Origin: Ampelocalamus luodianensis
Taxonomy: Eukaryota > Streptophyta > Magnoliopsida > Poales > Poaceae
Length of the DNA: 64,000 bases
Assembly: GCA_036346255.1 (NCBI GenBank)
Contig: CM070633.1
Span: 37,649,692-37,713,691 of the forward strand
Direction of reading: 5' to 3'
Part shown: piece by piece, positions 11,276 through 21,564 of the stretch
Numbering within the stretch: position 1 is the first letter of the stretch
Layout of the letters: the number at the start of each line of letters is the position of its first letter
Notes under the pieces: model-generated
The model's input: only the letters and a program-made list of their open reading frames with translations
Databases searched by the model: none
Told to the model about the DNA's origin: nothing
Translations under genes and position numbers: made by a program

Positions 11276-12229
11276 ATGTCATTTGGTTTGACCAATGCCC
11301 CAGCCTATTTCATGAACCTCATGAATTCGGTGTTCATGGAATACTTGGATCTGTTTGTAGTGGTTTTCATTGATGATATCCTTATCTACTCTAAGTCTGA
11401 TCGTGAGCACGAGCAACACTTGAGACTAGTGTTAGAAAAGCTTCGCCACCATCAGCTGTACGCCAAATTCAGCAAATGTGAGTTTTGGCTTCGAGAGGTT
11501 AGTTTCTTGGGACATATCCTATCTAAGGGCGGTGTCGCTGTTGATCCTAGTAAGGTACGAGATGTCCTTGAATGGAAACAACCCAAGAGCGTCACTGACA
11601 TTCGTAGTTTTCTTGGACTTGCGGGATACTACCGTAGGTTCATCAAGAATTTCTCGAAAATCGCGAAGCCTATGACCCAACTTCTAAAGAAAGAAAAGAA
11701 ATTTGAGTGGACAGCAGAATGCGAGCAAAGCTTCCAAACCCTGAAGGAATGCCTGACAGAAGCTCCCGTGCTTGTTCTGCCAAACATTCACAAGAGCTTT
11801 GATATCTACTGTGATGCATCTCGCCATGGGCTCGGTTGTGTGCTTATGCAAGACGGCCGAGTGGTGGCCTACACATCGAGGCAATTGAGGCCCCATGAGG
11901 AAAATTATCCCACACACGACCTAGAGCTCACGGCTGTAGTTCATACCTTGAAGATTTGGCGACATTACCTCATCGGTAATCGTTGCGAGATCTACACCGA
12001 CCATAAGAGCCTTAAATATATTTTCGCCCAAGCCGACCTGAACTTGAGACAAAGAAGATGGCTTGAGTTGATTAAAGATTATGATATGGGACTCCATTAT
12101 CATCCAGGGAAGGCAAATGTAGTGGCCGACGCATTGAGCAGAAAATCTCAATGCAACTGTTTGTCGATAACTCCTTTTTCTCGAGTTTATGTCTTTGCCT
12201 TCGCAAAGCCTACACCTGGAGATAGTTGA
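11276..12229 (+). pseudogene. pol: E1 reverse transcriptase (palm/thumb) and RNase H
   Basis: This 317-residue frame begins inside RT with MSFGLTNAPAYFMNLMN and includes the catalytic box VVVFIDDILIYS, whose two aspartates bind the metal ions of DNA synthesis. The thumb motif FLGLAGYYRRFI follows. RNase H follows with its acidic residues visible: DIYCDAS, the Glu of HDLELTAV, YTDHKSL and VVADALS. It would copy element RNA into DNA and degrade the template in the particle. This is the best preserved catalytic part of E1. The end after SRKSQCN diverges from the family, so the frame probably shifts near 12150. Confidence 0.78.
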
Positions 12230-13009
12230 AGAAGGTTCGCTTGCAGCCCTCAGTGTGACTTGCACCCTTGAGGACCAGATTAGAGAAGCCCAGAAAACTG
12301 ATGCGGAAGTGGCCCAAATTCTAGAACTAATGAAACAAGGTAAGGCCAAATGTTTTAAGTAGGATGCACAAGGTACTCTATGGTTTGGAAACCGTATGGT
12401 GGTACCATTTGATCGCCACTTGAGAGAATTGATTCTCAAGGAGGCTCATAACTCAAAATTCTCTATCCACCCCGGGAGTACGAAAATGTATCAAGATTTG
12501 AAAAAGAAACTGTGGTGGAGCCGAATGAAGCGGCACGTTGCACAGTATGTGGCCGAGTGCGATCTATGTCAAAGAGTTAAGGCTGAGCATTTGAAGCCAG
12601 CTGGCACTCTAGATCCCCTGCCCATTCCCCAGTGGAAATGGGAAGAAGTTAGCATGGATTTTATCACCAGCCTTCCTAGAACTAAAGCTGGATTTGATTC
12701 TATATGGGTGATTGTGGATCGTTTAACCAAGGTTGCCCATTTTATTCCTGTCAAGACCACTTACACTGGGGCCAAACTAGCAGAACTTTATATTTCCAGA
12801 ATTGTTTGTCTCCATGGTGTACCCAAAGTGATTGTTTCAGACAGAGGTCCCTAATTCACCTCTCATTTCTGGAACTGCTTGCATCAAGCAATGGGAACCA
12901 ACCTATCCTTTAGCTCCGCTTACCACCCGCAAACAGATGGACAGACTGAGAGGGTAAACCAAGTTTTGGAAGATCTTCTCCGGGCTTGCGTACTATCCTA
13001 CAGCGATAG
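12230..13009 (+). pseudogene. pol: E1 integrase, zinc-binding and catalytic domains with two stops
   Basis: The linker (EDQIREAQKTDAEVAQI) leads to an in-frame TAG at 12359-12361, then the HHCC zinc-binding domain (EAHNSKFSIHPG ... CDLCQRVKAEH). The catalytic core shows the first Asp in SMDFITSLP, the second in VSDRG and the Glu in PQTDGQTERVNQ. A TAA at 12852-12854 interrupts just after VSDRGP, inside a motif continuous in E2. The largest open piece is 12396-12854. Integrase would join element DNA to the chromosome. As written this copy cannot make a full protein. Confidence 0.75.
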
Positions 13010-13043
13010 TTGGGTAAAATCTACAGCGATAGTTGGGTAAAAT
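12998..13043 (+). repeat. 23 bp tandem duplication in E1 integrase
   Basis: Two identical 23 bp units lie directly side by side (12998-13020 and 13021-13043). The length is not a multiple of three, so the duplication shifts the integrase frame. E2 has no counterpart at the equivalent place. It is consistent with slippage, break repair or an assembly join error. Confidence 0.9.
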
Positions 13044-13720
13044 GTTTACCGTTTGCGGAGTTCTCCTACAACAACAGCTTCCAATCGAGCATTCAAATGT
13101 CACCCTTCGAAGCATTGTATGGGAGAGCTTGTAGAACGCCTTTGAACTGGTCCGAAGCCGGTGAGAGGCCATTCTATGGCCCGACCTTGGTGGAAGATGC
13201 TGAAGAACAAGTTCGTGTCATTCGTGAACGACTTAGGACGGCTCAATCACGTCAGAAGTCTTATGCCGATCGTCGTCGTCGCGAGTTGAGTTTCGAAGTG
13301 GACGATCATGTTTATCTTAAGGTCTCTCCTATGAAAGGAGTTCGCCGTTTCCAAATCAAAGGTAAATTAGCACCTCGCTATATTGGACCTTTCCGTATCC
13401 TAGCTAAGTTGGGATCGGTGGCATACCAGCTGGAGTTGCCACCATCACTCTCAGACGTGCATAACGTCTTCCATGTCTCCCAACTCAAGAAATGTCTTCG
13501 AGTCCCAATGGAAGCAACCGAGTTGGATAAACTCGACTTGCAACCCGATCTATCTTATCGAGAGAGCCCGATTCGTATCCTTGAGGAAACCGAGCGTAAG
13601 ACTAGGAACCGCAACATCAAGTTCGTCAAGGTCCAATGGAGCAACCACACGGAAGATGAAGTGACTTGGGAACGTGAAGACCGGATGCGAGAAGCATATC
13701 CAGAACTCTTCTCTACGTGA
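13010..13720 (+). pseudogene. pol: E1 integrase C-terminus and chromodomain
   Basis: This 236-residue frame carries WVKCLPFAEFSYNNSFQSS, EALYGRACRTPLNWSEAG, the basic QSRQKSYADRRRREL, and the GPY/F module KGKLAPRYIGPF that defines chromovirus integrase tails. HDVFHVSQLKK-type sequence and a C-terminal chromodomain follow, ending KVQWSNHTEDEVTWERED. The chromodomain is thought to guide integration to marked chromatin, which fits an element lying in dense heterochromatin. The first few residues come from the duplicated 23 bp, so the frame's Met is not native. Confidence 0.78.
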
Positions 13721-13891
13721 AGTGCCTTCGTATCAAGAAAGGAAAGGTAAAACATATTAATGTAAATTATAACCTGTCAACACTATCTTTGAAGGAAATC
13801 AAGACAACATAAATTATAATTTCTAATGAAAACTTTCTAATTCTTCTCCACCCAGATCTCGGGTCGAGATCTTTTGTAAGGGGGGGAGGTT
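13721..13891 (+). promoter_or_regulatory. E1 3' untranslated end: hairpin and polypurine tract
   Basis: Non-coding sequence ends with an inverted repeat (AGATCTCG-ggt-CGAGATCT, 13854-13872) and the polypurine tract AAGGGGGGGAGGT (about 13879-13890), which primes plus-strand DNA synthesis. The LTR begins directly after at 13892. The hairpin recurs before the tract in every element here whose 3' end is visible. Confidence 0.75.
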
Positions 13892-16800
13892 TGTCACAGC
13901 CCCAACTAATTAAATTGGATTAATATGTATTTCACTAACCTGCATTTTCAAATTCCAATCATTTCATAATATATTGTACTTGGAAAATCTAATTTGAGGT
14001 AAACATACACATCAAAATTCACATTTCAATTCAAACCAGTGATAAAAAAAAGTTGTGATCATCATCTGAAAATAATTTATTTAAATACTACATTAATTAT
14101 CATGAATTAATATAATTTTTACCAAATTTTTGGGACTAGTTTGAACCTTATTAAAATTCAAACAACATTTATAGACATACAACATGTTTGAATTTAAATA
14201 TCACAAACTATATTATGAACAGTAGGGTTTTATAATTTTTATGGGAACTATATACTCCCAGGAACCCTCACAAATTATTTGAGGATTTTATGAAATTTAT
14301 TTCTATTTATAAAGCTCTGGTCAAAGTAGTAACTATAATTTAATTCTCAGTCAAAACACTAAACCAAACCGGCCGATACTGTTCCTCGGGCTCGAGTCTA
14401 ACTCAGTAAAGTGACTCGGTCGAGTCCACTAAGTGCACCGCACGTGAGCCGCCGGATGAAAGATCAACGGCCCAGAATTCATACCGCTTCACCAACCGAA
14501 CCACTTAACTCTTTTGAACCTCAATCCGCCGCATCCGTTGGCCACTCCGGAACCACCTCCTCTTCACGCCGCCTCCATTGCCGTCATCGCCCGGGCATAA
14601 CACCCCCGCGAAGCCCTTCCTTCTCCCTCACTTCTCCTCGGTTGACAAAGGAGAGGGAAGCTAGCTTGAGCTCATCTCTCTGGTAAGCTTCCCACCTCCG
14701 GTACCATCGGCTCCTCCTTTGCATGCCTTATCCATTTTTGCTAATGCGAGCCTCTCTCGTTGCTTGTAGTTCTTGTTCCCACATCGTGCTCTCGGCGGCT
14801 CTAGAGCGCGCACCCGCGGACATCTTCAAGCTTTCTTCGTTGTCAAGAGGTATTATCCTCCAACCACCGCGTCACCCTGTATGCTTTAGCTCACTGATTA
14901 AAACCCCTCACCCTGTTCAAAGAATGCACGACAAAGCTTAGTGCAATTTGAAGATTTGATCTTTTCGGCCATAGCACGAACCCTTCATCTCCTACCTTGT
15001 TCCGGTAAGCTCCTCTTCGATTCCTTGCTCCTAGAATATCCTCTGTGGATCTTTGAGCTATACCTAGCTCTAAGTTACCTCCTTTTGGCTTCAGGCATCC
15101 TCTCCATGTGAAGCGTGTCGCGCGCCTTCGTCTTCTCAAGACCGACAAGCCTCCACCGACTTCCAGCTTCCTCAAGCCCTCTCCTAGCTTCAGGTAGCTC
15201 CTAGTTAGTCTCTAGGATCTCAGGCGCTTGCTTGTTTATCGCTGCGGAGCTTCTTTTTGCTGTTTACACTTTGCCGTAACATCGCCGCCGCTCAACTCCG
15301 GCTAGCCGTCGGTACAGGCCGGCTTAGCCGTCGAGACCACTTCCATTAGGAGCGCAGCACTATTGTGCACCTAAGCATACTCTTGGTTCACGCCGCCGTG
15401 GCCGGAATCGCCGGCAAGCCGTCGGTGAAACGCGCGGGGATGAAATCCCGTTGTCGTACGCCGACCGTCACTGTAGCAAATGATTACGAGTTAATGGCAA
15501 TCATTAGTAATTAAATGTTGTCTTAAACCTCCTTACTCAGTCGCTTACATGCGGGCCCCACCCACAGAAAACAACACGTTTAGTAAACGTTGGAGCCACT
15601 GACGTGAGGGCCCAAAATTTAAACACGTGCGATGTATTGGCGCCTTTCCTTACACTGGGATCGTTGTGGACCGTCCGATGCGACATCGACGGTCCAGATT
15701 GGTGGCTTTTCGGAATTTCCGATTACGCTACGATCATGGGCGTCGATGCGAAAGGGCGGCTGGATTTGTGAGACATTCGGACCGTCCTATTGCATCTCGA
15801 ATATGGACCGTTGGATCTTGATCCAACGGCTCGCAACCATCGCCCTAGCACGCACACGTGCGCGCGCCTAGCAGTGGGCCGCTGACGAGTGGGCCCGCAG
15901 GTTCAGTGACCGCGGCTAGCGTTGCACTCGGTGAGAAAAGTAGCTAATGTTTGTAAAATCCGAAAAGACCTTTTCTTACACACTGGAAAATATGTATAAC
16001 TTTGAAAATACATAACTATTTCATATTAACTCCAAATCACATGAAACCACTTCTGGAAATTTATATTCTTAATGGACTTTATATTAAAATTAGCTTCAAA
16101 CTTGTCTATGTAGCAGAGAGTATTAATTGGAGATTAATCCATTACAACCATTATTTGTACAATAGAAAAATGGCTGATAACTTCAAAAATGCATAAGTAA
16201 TTCTTGGAACCTCCAAAAACAGTGAGGTCACTTTTGATAATTTTCATTGTTAGTGAACTTAATTCTAAAAATGGTCTCCACATTACCTCTGTCACAGAAA
16301 CTATTTTTGGGAGAATATACTCCTTAACTCCATTATTTTTATACTATAAAAGGCTGATAACTTTGAAAATCAATAGCTAAATCATAAAAACTCCAAAAAG
16401 GACAAACTCATCTGTTTTCGACTTATAATAATATTTCCTATTTAACTATGTAATCCACGTACTCGCCACTGTTCTACAAAAATTCACTTCATAATTAAAT
16501 TACATAATGACGACTTATTGAAATCTGAAATTCAAACCATTATAACTTTCACATGCTAAATCAAAATGAAATAATTCTTTCACCAAAAATCATTTAAAAT
16601 CATGACCTAACTACTGTAGAAAAATCATGCATTTTTGAGCATTTTGGTTTTTGAGTTGTTTTTCTCGGTTTTTATTGGATGTTATAATTATATAGATCCC
16701 GAGCATATTGACATCGACACTTACGCTCACGAGAGCGAGCAGCTCTTGTACCAGCAAGGCAAGCATCATTTGAACTTTCTTTTGCATCATATTTGATCCC

Positions 16801-18595
16801 AGTTTTGGTTAAGTTAGTGCAATGATAATTGCTTGCATGCTATTTTGATTATGCTAATATTTTTGTGATGTGTAGTTTAGATATGTCCTATGCTTGAGGT
16901 TAATCTTGAATTATGCCAACTCCTATATGCTTAAGATAGGATGTGTGAATTATAGGTGATAGAATTGCTTAGCCATGCAAGTCTAGATACGGTAGTTCGA
17001 TCGTCGGGAATAACCCGATGGTTCTGGGATACACACAACTCTTACTTTATGTTTTTACTTCAGATCTTTGTAACTGTTTTATGAGTAAAATTTTGTCAAT
17101 TTTAAATGAGATTTGGTCCGGACAAGTGATGGTTAGTGATGGTGCTTTGTGCACGATCATTGGGTAAGTGGAAGGACTTGTCTGGACAATTGAGGATCGA
17201 ACTTTGGTAACGTCGTTAATTCAAGTACACTCGTGCTGCCACACGCGGGTTGGGAGCTGTATGGTTAAGTAGGGGGAGGGTTTTATTGTGTTAAGTCCTT
17301 GGTGGTGTAAGGGGCATAGCGACCGTGAAATCCTATGTTCTTTGAGGAGCCGATGTAATCCTTTATAGTGTGCAAGGGAGCACCAATTCTTTTGTTTTGA
17401 TTGCATCGGTATTTCCAATATAACTTGTGAGCCCCTAGCAAGTGCTATCGGACGCTTGTACTAGGCAAGGAACCATCTCACAAGGGGACTTAGCCCAATA
17501 GGGCTTTCTTGCTAAAATGACTATATCTTGATTTACCCTACGGCATACCATAGGAAGTATGCTATTTTGGAGGCATCCGGAGGCTTACGGGCTAATCAAG
17601 TCGTGTGGGTAAAGTAGTACACCTGCAGGTATCAATCTATTCGAATAGCCGTGTCCACGGTTATGGACAACCGCTTGAGTTCGGAGTTACTATTGTTAGA
17701 CTTTTAATTAAAATTGTGGTTGAACTTGGTATTCGTCATGAACGGGTTGTTCATGTGTTTAGTATATCAAAGTGGGCTGCCACTTTGATCTTTGTATGAT
17801 TCAATCGTTTATTACTGAAATGCTTTACTATATGTTTTACTTCTACTTCAAATCTGATTTTAAATGGGCACATGAAAAACTAGTATGTGTAGGATGTTAA
17901 TTGTTGCGTCTCTTTCGCAAAACTAAACCAATATGAGCCATCCTTTGAATGACCCTTATGCATAACTATTTTTATTTGTGTAAGACTTGCGAGTACACTT
18001 GTACTCACCGGATGTTCTTGGCCTTTTTCAAGTGAGGAAGATTATGAGTATGGCGATCTCGTTAGTGTTGACTTGGGTAACACTAACGAGTAGTGTGTTA
18101 TCATTTAACCCCGATCGGTTGCCGATGGGTGATGGGCATACCATCGCTGGTCTTTTGCTTTATCTATTTAATTCCGCTGCTACTTGATACTCTACTTTAA
18201 ATTTGGTCGGTCGGTCGTTTGTAATAAGCTGTAGACCTTAACTATTATGCAGTATGTCTTTTATCTCTTGTTGTATGCGTTGTATGGATGTAATCAACGT
18301 TGGATGAAAGTATGAGTATATTGGTCGTTTATCTTGGGAGCCAATATATATCATACTCGTTGTTGATGAATTCCCATTTGACTCACCAAGGGTAGTGCTT
18401 CGAATCGAGGGAGAATCGACAATCATATAGCGCTCGCAAGGGAGCAGCGCGCATGATCGTTGAGGCTCCAGTATTCGGCTAAGCCTCCCACTTGGATAGA
18501 GTTAAATTGGAATTCATTTACCGGAGACCCGTAATTATGTCCCTAAGACCTTGTCTAATCTTGGTCTTATGGAGATAATTACCGGGGGCCCCACA
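13892..18595 (+). mobile_element. E1 3' LTR, 4.7 kb
   Basis: It starts TGTCACAGCCCCAAC immediately after the polypurine tract. The end is placed at GGGGGCCCCACA (18595) by analogy with the end of LTR H, since no duplication confirms it. The first 3.5 kb are inverted in LTR G. Landmarks in order: an inverted repeat of CCGTTGGATC (15808-15829), a micro-exon (16696-16758), the ATTGCTTAGCCATGC block (16964-16978), the CTATTCGAATAG palindrome (17637-17648) and a hairpin (17991-18006). From about 16600 onward it is close to LTR F at 53560. Open frames other than the spliced unit look like chance. Confidence 0.75.
16696..18093 (+). other. Predicted splice unit in E1 3' LTR: 63 bp micro-exon, 1.27 kb GC intron
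   Basis: A pyrimidine/T-rich stretch ends in TATATAG at 16695. The 63 bp exon (16696-16758) ends CAAG|GCAAGC and is open in the same phase as in H and F, encoding an acidic, Gln-rich peptide. The downstream junction near 18030 reads TTTTTCAAG followed by TGAGGAAGATTATGAG, which opens an acidic frame to TAG at 18091-18093. The phase fits only if the last intron G-A pair is altered, so the acceptor may be mutated. A hairpin (GAGTAC arms, 17991-18006) ends 26 nt before it. Confidence 0.45.
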
Positions 18596-19218
18596 CTCGT
18601 GGGCTTGCTTCGGCTTCTCCGCCAGGGTGGGGGTTGAGCGCCATTAAGAGGTAGGTAGCACGTGGGAAGCCAGGCAGAGGTGATGGAGGTAGGTGAGAAA
18701 ACGGTGGGCGGCGAGGGAAAATAGTGGGCGAGCAGGCACGCTGGTGAGCGAGGGCGAAGCAAGGTGGACGTCGGGTTCTGACAAGTGGGGCCCAGACATC
18801 AGTGAGAGGGAGTGTGTGCGTTGGCACGAGCTAGAGCTAGCGAGCGGATTTTGGGCCCGCTTCAATTCAGACCAAAAGGGCGAGCTGGAATTCAAAACTG
18901 TTTTTGAATTTCGAAAACTGGCTAAATTCTTTGCCAAATTTTTTAACCTATCAAACATGCTCTGAAATTTATGAATTGTTTTGTGGGGGGCTTCTAACAT
19001 CGTCTAGTTTCTCTTGTAAATTTTATAGGATTTTGTCTACTTTGTGATTTTCTAAAAAATTCTTACTAGTTGCTGTTGGTATGAAATTTCATTATTTTCT
19101 TTATACAAAATATTCAATAATCATGCATAAATACTTTCCCACATAGAATATGCTCAAAATTATTTTCCCATTTATTTTTATTATGTCTTCCAAAAAATTA
19201 AATTTTTGGGACATTACA
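18596..19218 (-). mobile_element. E3 3' LTR fragment
   Basis: On the minus strand this starts TGTAATGTCCCAAAAATTT directly after a polypurine tract (19219-19234) and runs 0.62 kb before being cut off at the E1 LTR end. The part near 18600-18860 is GC-rich like a U3 promoter region. The remainder of the LTR is absent, so E1 or a rearrangement truncated it. Confidence 0.65.
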
Positions 19219-20437
19219 GACCTACCCCACTTACAAAGAATCACGTCCCCGAGATTCAGTGGGCTCAGTAAAGTAATAGGGAAACTCGGCTCTAAGATGG
19301 TCTTCTTGTTCCCACGTGGCTTCGTCTTCGATGTGTTTACCTATTGTACTCTTATCATTTTGATGGAGCAGCTACGAGTATGTCGTATGGCTTCATCTAA
19401 GATTTGAATCGGGTGTTCCCGTTAAGAAAATTTTGTTTGGAGGTCGATGTTTTCCAACTGAGTGAGTTCATTCAGAGTCCAGAGGCACTTCTTGAGTTGT
19501 AACACATGGAAGACATCGTGCACATATGAGAATTGGGGTGGCAACTCCAGTTGGTTTGCTACTTCGCCTTTCCTTTCGACGATTCGATACGGTCCGATGT
19601 ACCGAGGTGCCAATTTTTTGTGAACATGGAAACGACGGATGCCTCGCAGTGGTAAGACCTTGAGATAAACATAGTCATTTACCTCAAAGCTTAGCTGGCG
19701 ATGGCAACTGTCGACATAACTATTTTGACCTAACTACGCTTCCCTCAAGCGGCCTTTAATTGTGTTTACGTGCTATTGCACTTCTTGGATGATGGTCGGT
19801 CCAAAGAATTGCCTCTAACCGACCTCGGACCAAAATTGGGGTGTTTTACACTTCCTCCCATAAAGCGCATCGAACGAGGACATTTGAAGGCTTGATTGGA
19901 AGCTGTTGTTGTCGGAGAATTCGGCGAAAGACAAGCATCTCTCCCAATTAGTGTTGTATGGCAGCACGCAAGTTTGCAGCATATCCTCTAGGATCTTATT
20001 TGTCCTCTCCGTTTGACCTCCCGTTTGTGGGTGGAAGGCCGTGCTAAAGAATAGCTCGGTTTCCAATAGCTCATGCAAGCTATCCAAAAATAGTGAGGTG
20101 AACTGAGAACCTCGATCAGACGTTATCATCTACGACAAACCGTGTAGGTGAACGATGTTGTTTATGTAAAGCTCAGCCTGTTTGACACCTTGATACATGG
20201 TATTGACCAGAATGAAATGTGCCACTTTGGTCAAACGATCAATGAAATCCATACCGACATCATCCCATTTCCACTCAGGAATCTTCAGGGGTTGAAGTAA
20301 CCCTGCTGGCCATTGGTGTTCCGCCTTAACACGTTGACACACGTCGCACCTAACAACGTCTGCAGCAATGTTCTGCTTCATACCGGGCCACTATAATCTC
20401 TTTCGGAGGTCCTGATACATCTTCATATTTTCCAAAC
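19219..20437 (-). pseudogene. pol: E3 integrase and chromodomain remnant
   Basis: Minus-strand pieces give, in order, a piece of the zinc domain (CDVCQRVKAEH), GMDF running directly into IDRLTKVAHF, TSDRGSQFTS, PQTGGQTERTN, SFDALYGRKCK, and the GPY/F module APRYIGPYRIVERKGEV with VHDVFHVLQLKKCL. A deletion of about 18 residues has removed the segment between the first catalytic Asp and DRLTKV, and stops split the frame near 20130 and 19814. A hairpin (19238-19257) and polypurine tract (19219-19234) follow. Everything upstream of the zinc domain (gag, protease, RT, RNase H) is missing. Confidence 0.75.
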
Positions 20438-20797
20438 CTATGACTTAGCCTTTTAACATCAAAACAAAGTTTTGTTTGTGTAAGAAATTATTATTTCGGT
20501 AAGGTTCCATCCACCTACATCATCGGTACAGCCAGTTTTCCATTAACATGTCTCAATTCACGTTTTCATTAAAACTAACCAAGTGTCGCTTTTCGCACAA
20601 TGTCCATAACTAGGGGGCATGGCTATTCGAATAGATTATACACTCTATAGTGGTTGTACAACTTTACCCGCAAGATATGATCAAACCATAATGTCAGCCA
20701 TGACACGCTTCCTTGAGCATGTGACAGAGATAATCATAACAAGATTTTCCAATACCCAGCCCCAACACTAGACCCGTGACGAGGATTAAACTCACTA
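20438..20797 (-). mobile_element. E3 LTR fragment fused to integrase remnant
   Basis: The minus strand shows the LTR landmark GGGTAAAGTTGTACAAC followed by the palindrome CTATTCGAATAG-type core (20622-20633) and a TTATGGACA motif, as in the R-U5 part of the other LTRs. Its junction with the integrase remnant at about 20437 removes the rest of the LTR, the primer site and most of the coding region. The right boundary is approximate. Confidence 0.5.
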
Positions 20798-21476
20798 TGT
20801 ATTACTTTAATACATAATAAAAGACCATATATCTTCGTGGTCATAACCCCTAAGGCTAACGACCTCCGTGGTCGTAAGGATTTCAGAAGTTACATTGTGG
20901 GTACCCTGGTCGGAAAGGTCCTTTACCTAATCTCCGACCAGGGAACTGCTCGTAGAAGTCATGAACTGATACCTGGATCTAACTCCAAGTATATTCTGTA
21001 TCGTGTGATGAATGGAACACATGTTATATTCTCTATACCACACGACGTCTCATGATCCTAAGACACTGACAACAACCACCATATGGTTGAATGTCTCCTA
21101 GACATTCAACAATCGAACAGTTCATACTTCATCAACCGCCGCCTCGCTCCGACCAGTCGCGAACCTTCCCAATAGGCGTCTTTCTGGGAGTAACTGCCAC
21201 CACTTCATCAACTACTTAAAGGAGAACACGAACGGTGGAGAGGGAGATCGTATTGAATCCAATTCAGAAGATCAAGAGACGATTGGATTTCATCTGAAGC
21301 ATTAGCATAGAACTTAGTACATCAAGTGTAAATATGATTAGTTCAATACCTTGTCAAGGGCACCCCCTGTAAAGGATCCAGGTCATAGCAATAAAGAGTA
21401 GACCCATTCTCTCCCAAGAACTCTTTGCCATTTTTTCTCTATTTATTTCGTAAGATCAGAGACTTGATCGTCGATA
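20798..21476 (+). mobile_element. Probable 5' LTR of Tat-like element Z
   Basis: This stretch lies between the E3 LTR fragment and the leader that, once inserts are ignored, runs into the Z gag. It contains paired CGTGGTC and CCTGGTCGGAAAGG/TCCGACCAGGGAA motifs and no chromovirus landmarks. The start (TGTATTAC, 20798) and end are guesses. The 72-residue frame at 20837-21055 has no recognisable content. Confidence 0.35.
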
Positions 21477-21553
21477 GCTGGCACCATCCTTGGGGAGAAA
21501 AGCGTTGGGTTCTTGAAGATTACTTTGCTCAAGCATTCCTCATCCACTCCTTT
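21477..21553 (+). promoter_or_regulatory. Z primer-binding region and leader, interrupted
   Basis: CTGGCACCATCCTTGGGGAG resembles the primer-binding region of Tat/Athila-type Ty3/gypsy elements. The leader is cut at 21553 by solo LTR D1 and resumes at 44902, with the 5 bp CCTTT duplicated on both sides. The Z gag begins shortly after the resumption. Confidence 0.45.
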
Positions 21554-21564
21554 TGTAACACCCC
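21554..21564 (-). mobile_element. D1 solo LTR, terminal 11 bp (split by C1)
   Basis: TGTAACACCCC is the outer end of solo LTR D1, which continues at 42884. The flanking CCTTT (21549-21553) is repeated after the other end of D1 (44902-44906). C1 inserted here, duplicating ACCCC (21560-21564 and 42879-42883). Confidence 0.8.

Larger units (their letters stand above)
8641..18595 (+). mobile_element. E1: chromovirus (Ty3/gypsy) body with 3' LTR, 5' end rearranged
   Basis: The plus-strand order is accessory-ORF remnant, gag, protease, reverse transcriptase, RNase H, integrase, chromodomain, polypurine tract, LTR. RT before RNase H before integrase is the Ty3/gypsy order, and the C-terminal chromodomain marks a chromovirus, probably the Tekay/Del clade. 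The polypurine tract abuts the 3' LTR correctly. The 5' end is abnormal: the LTR upstream (H) is of another family and no tRNA primer site follows it. Coding is broken by several frameshifts, two in-frame stops in integrase and a 23 bp duplication, so E1 as written is inactive. No flanking target-site duplication was found. Confidence 0.8.

Noticed and set aside
20837..21055. 72-codon plus-strand frame
   Set aside because: No motif, lies in probable Z LTR sequence, and has no conserved partner in the window.
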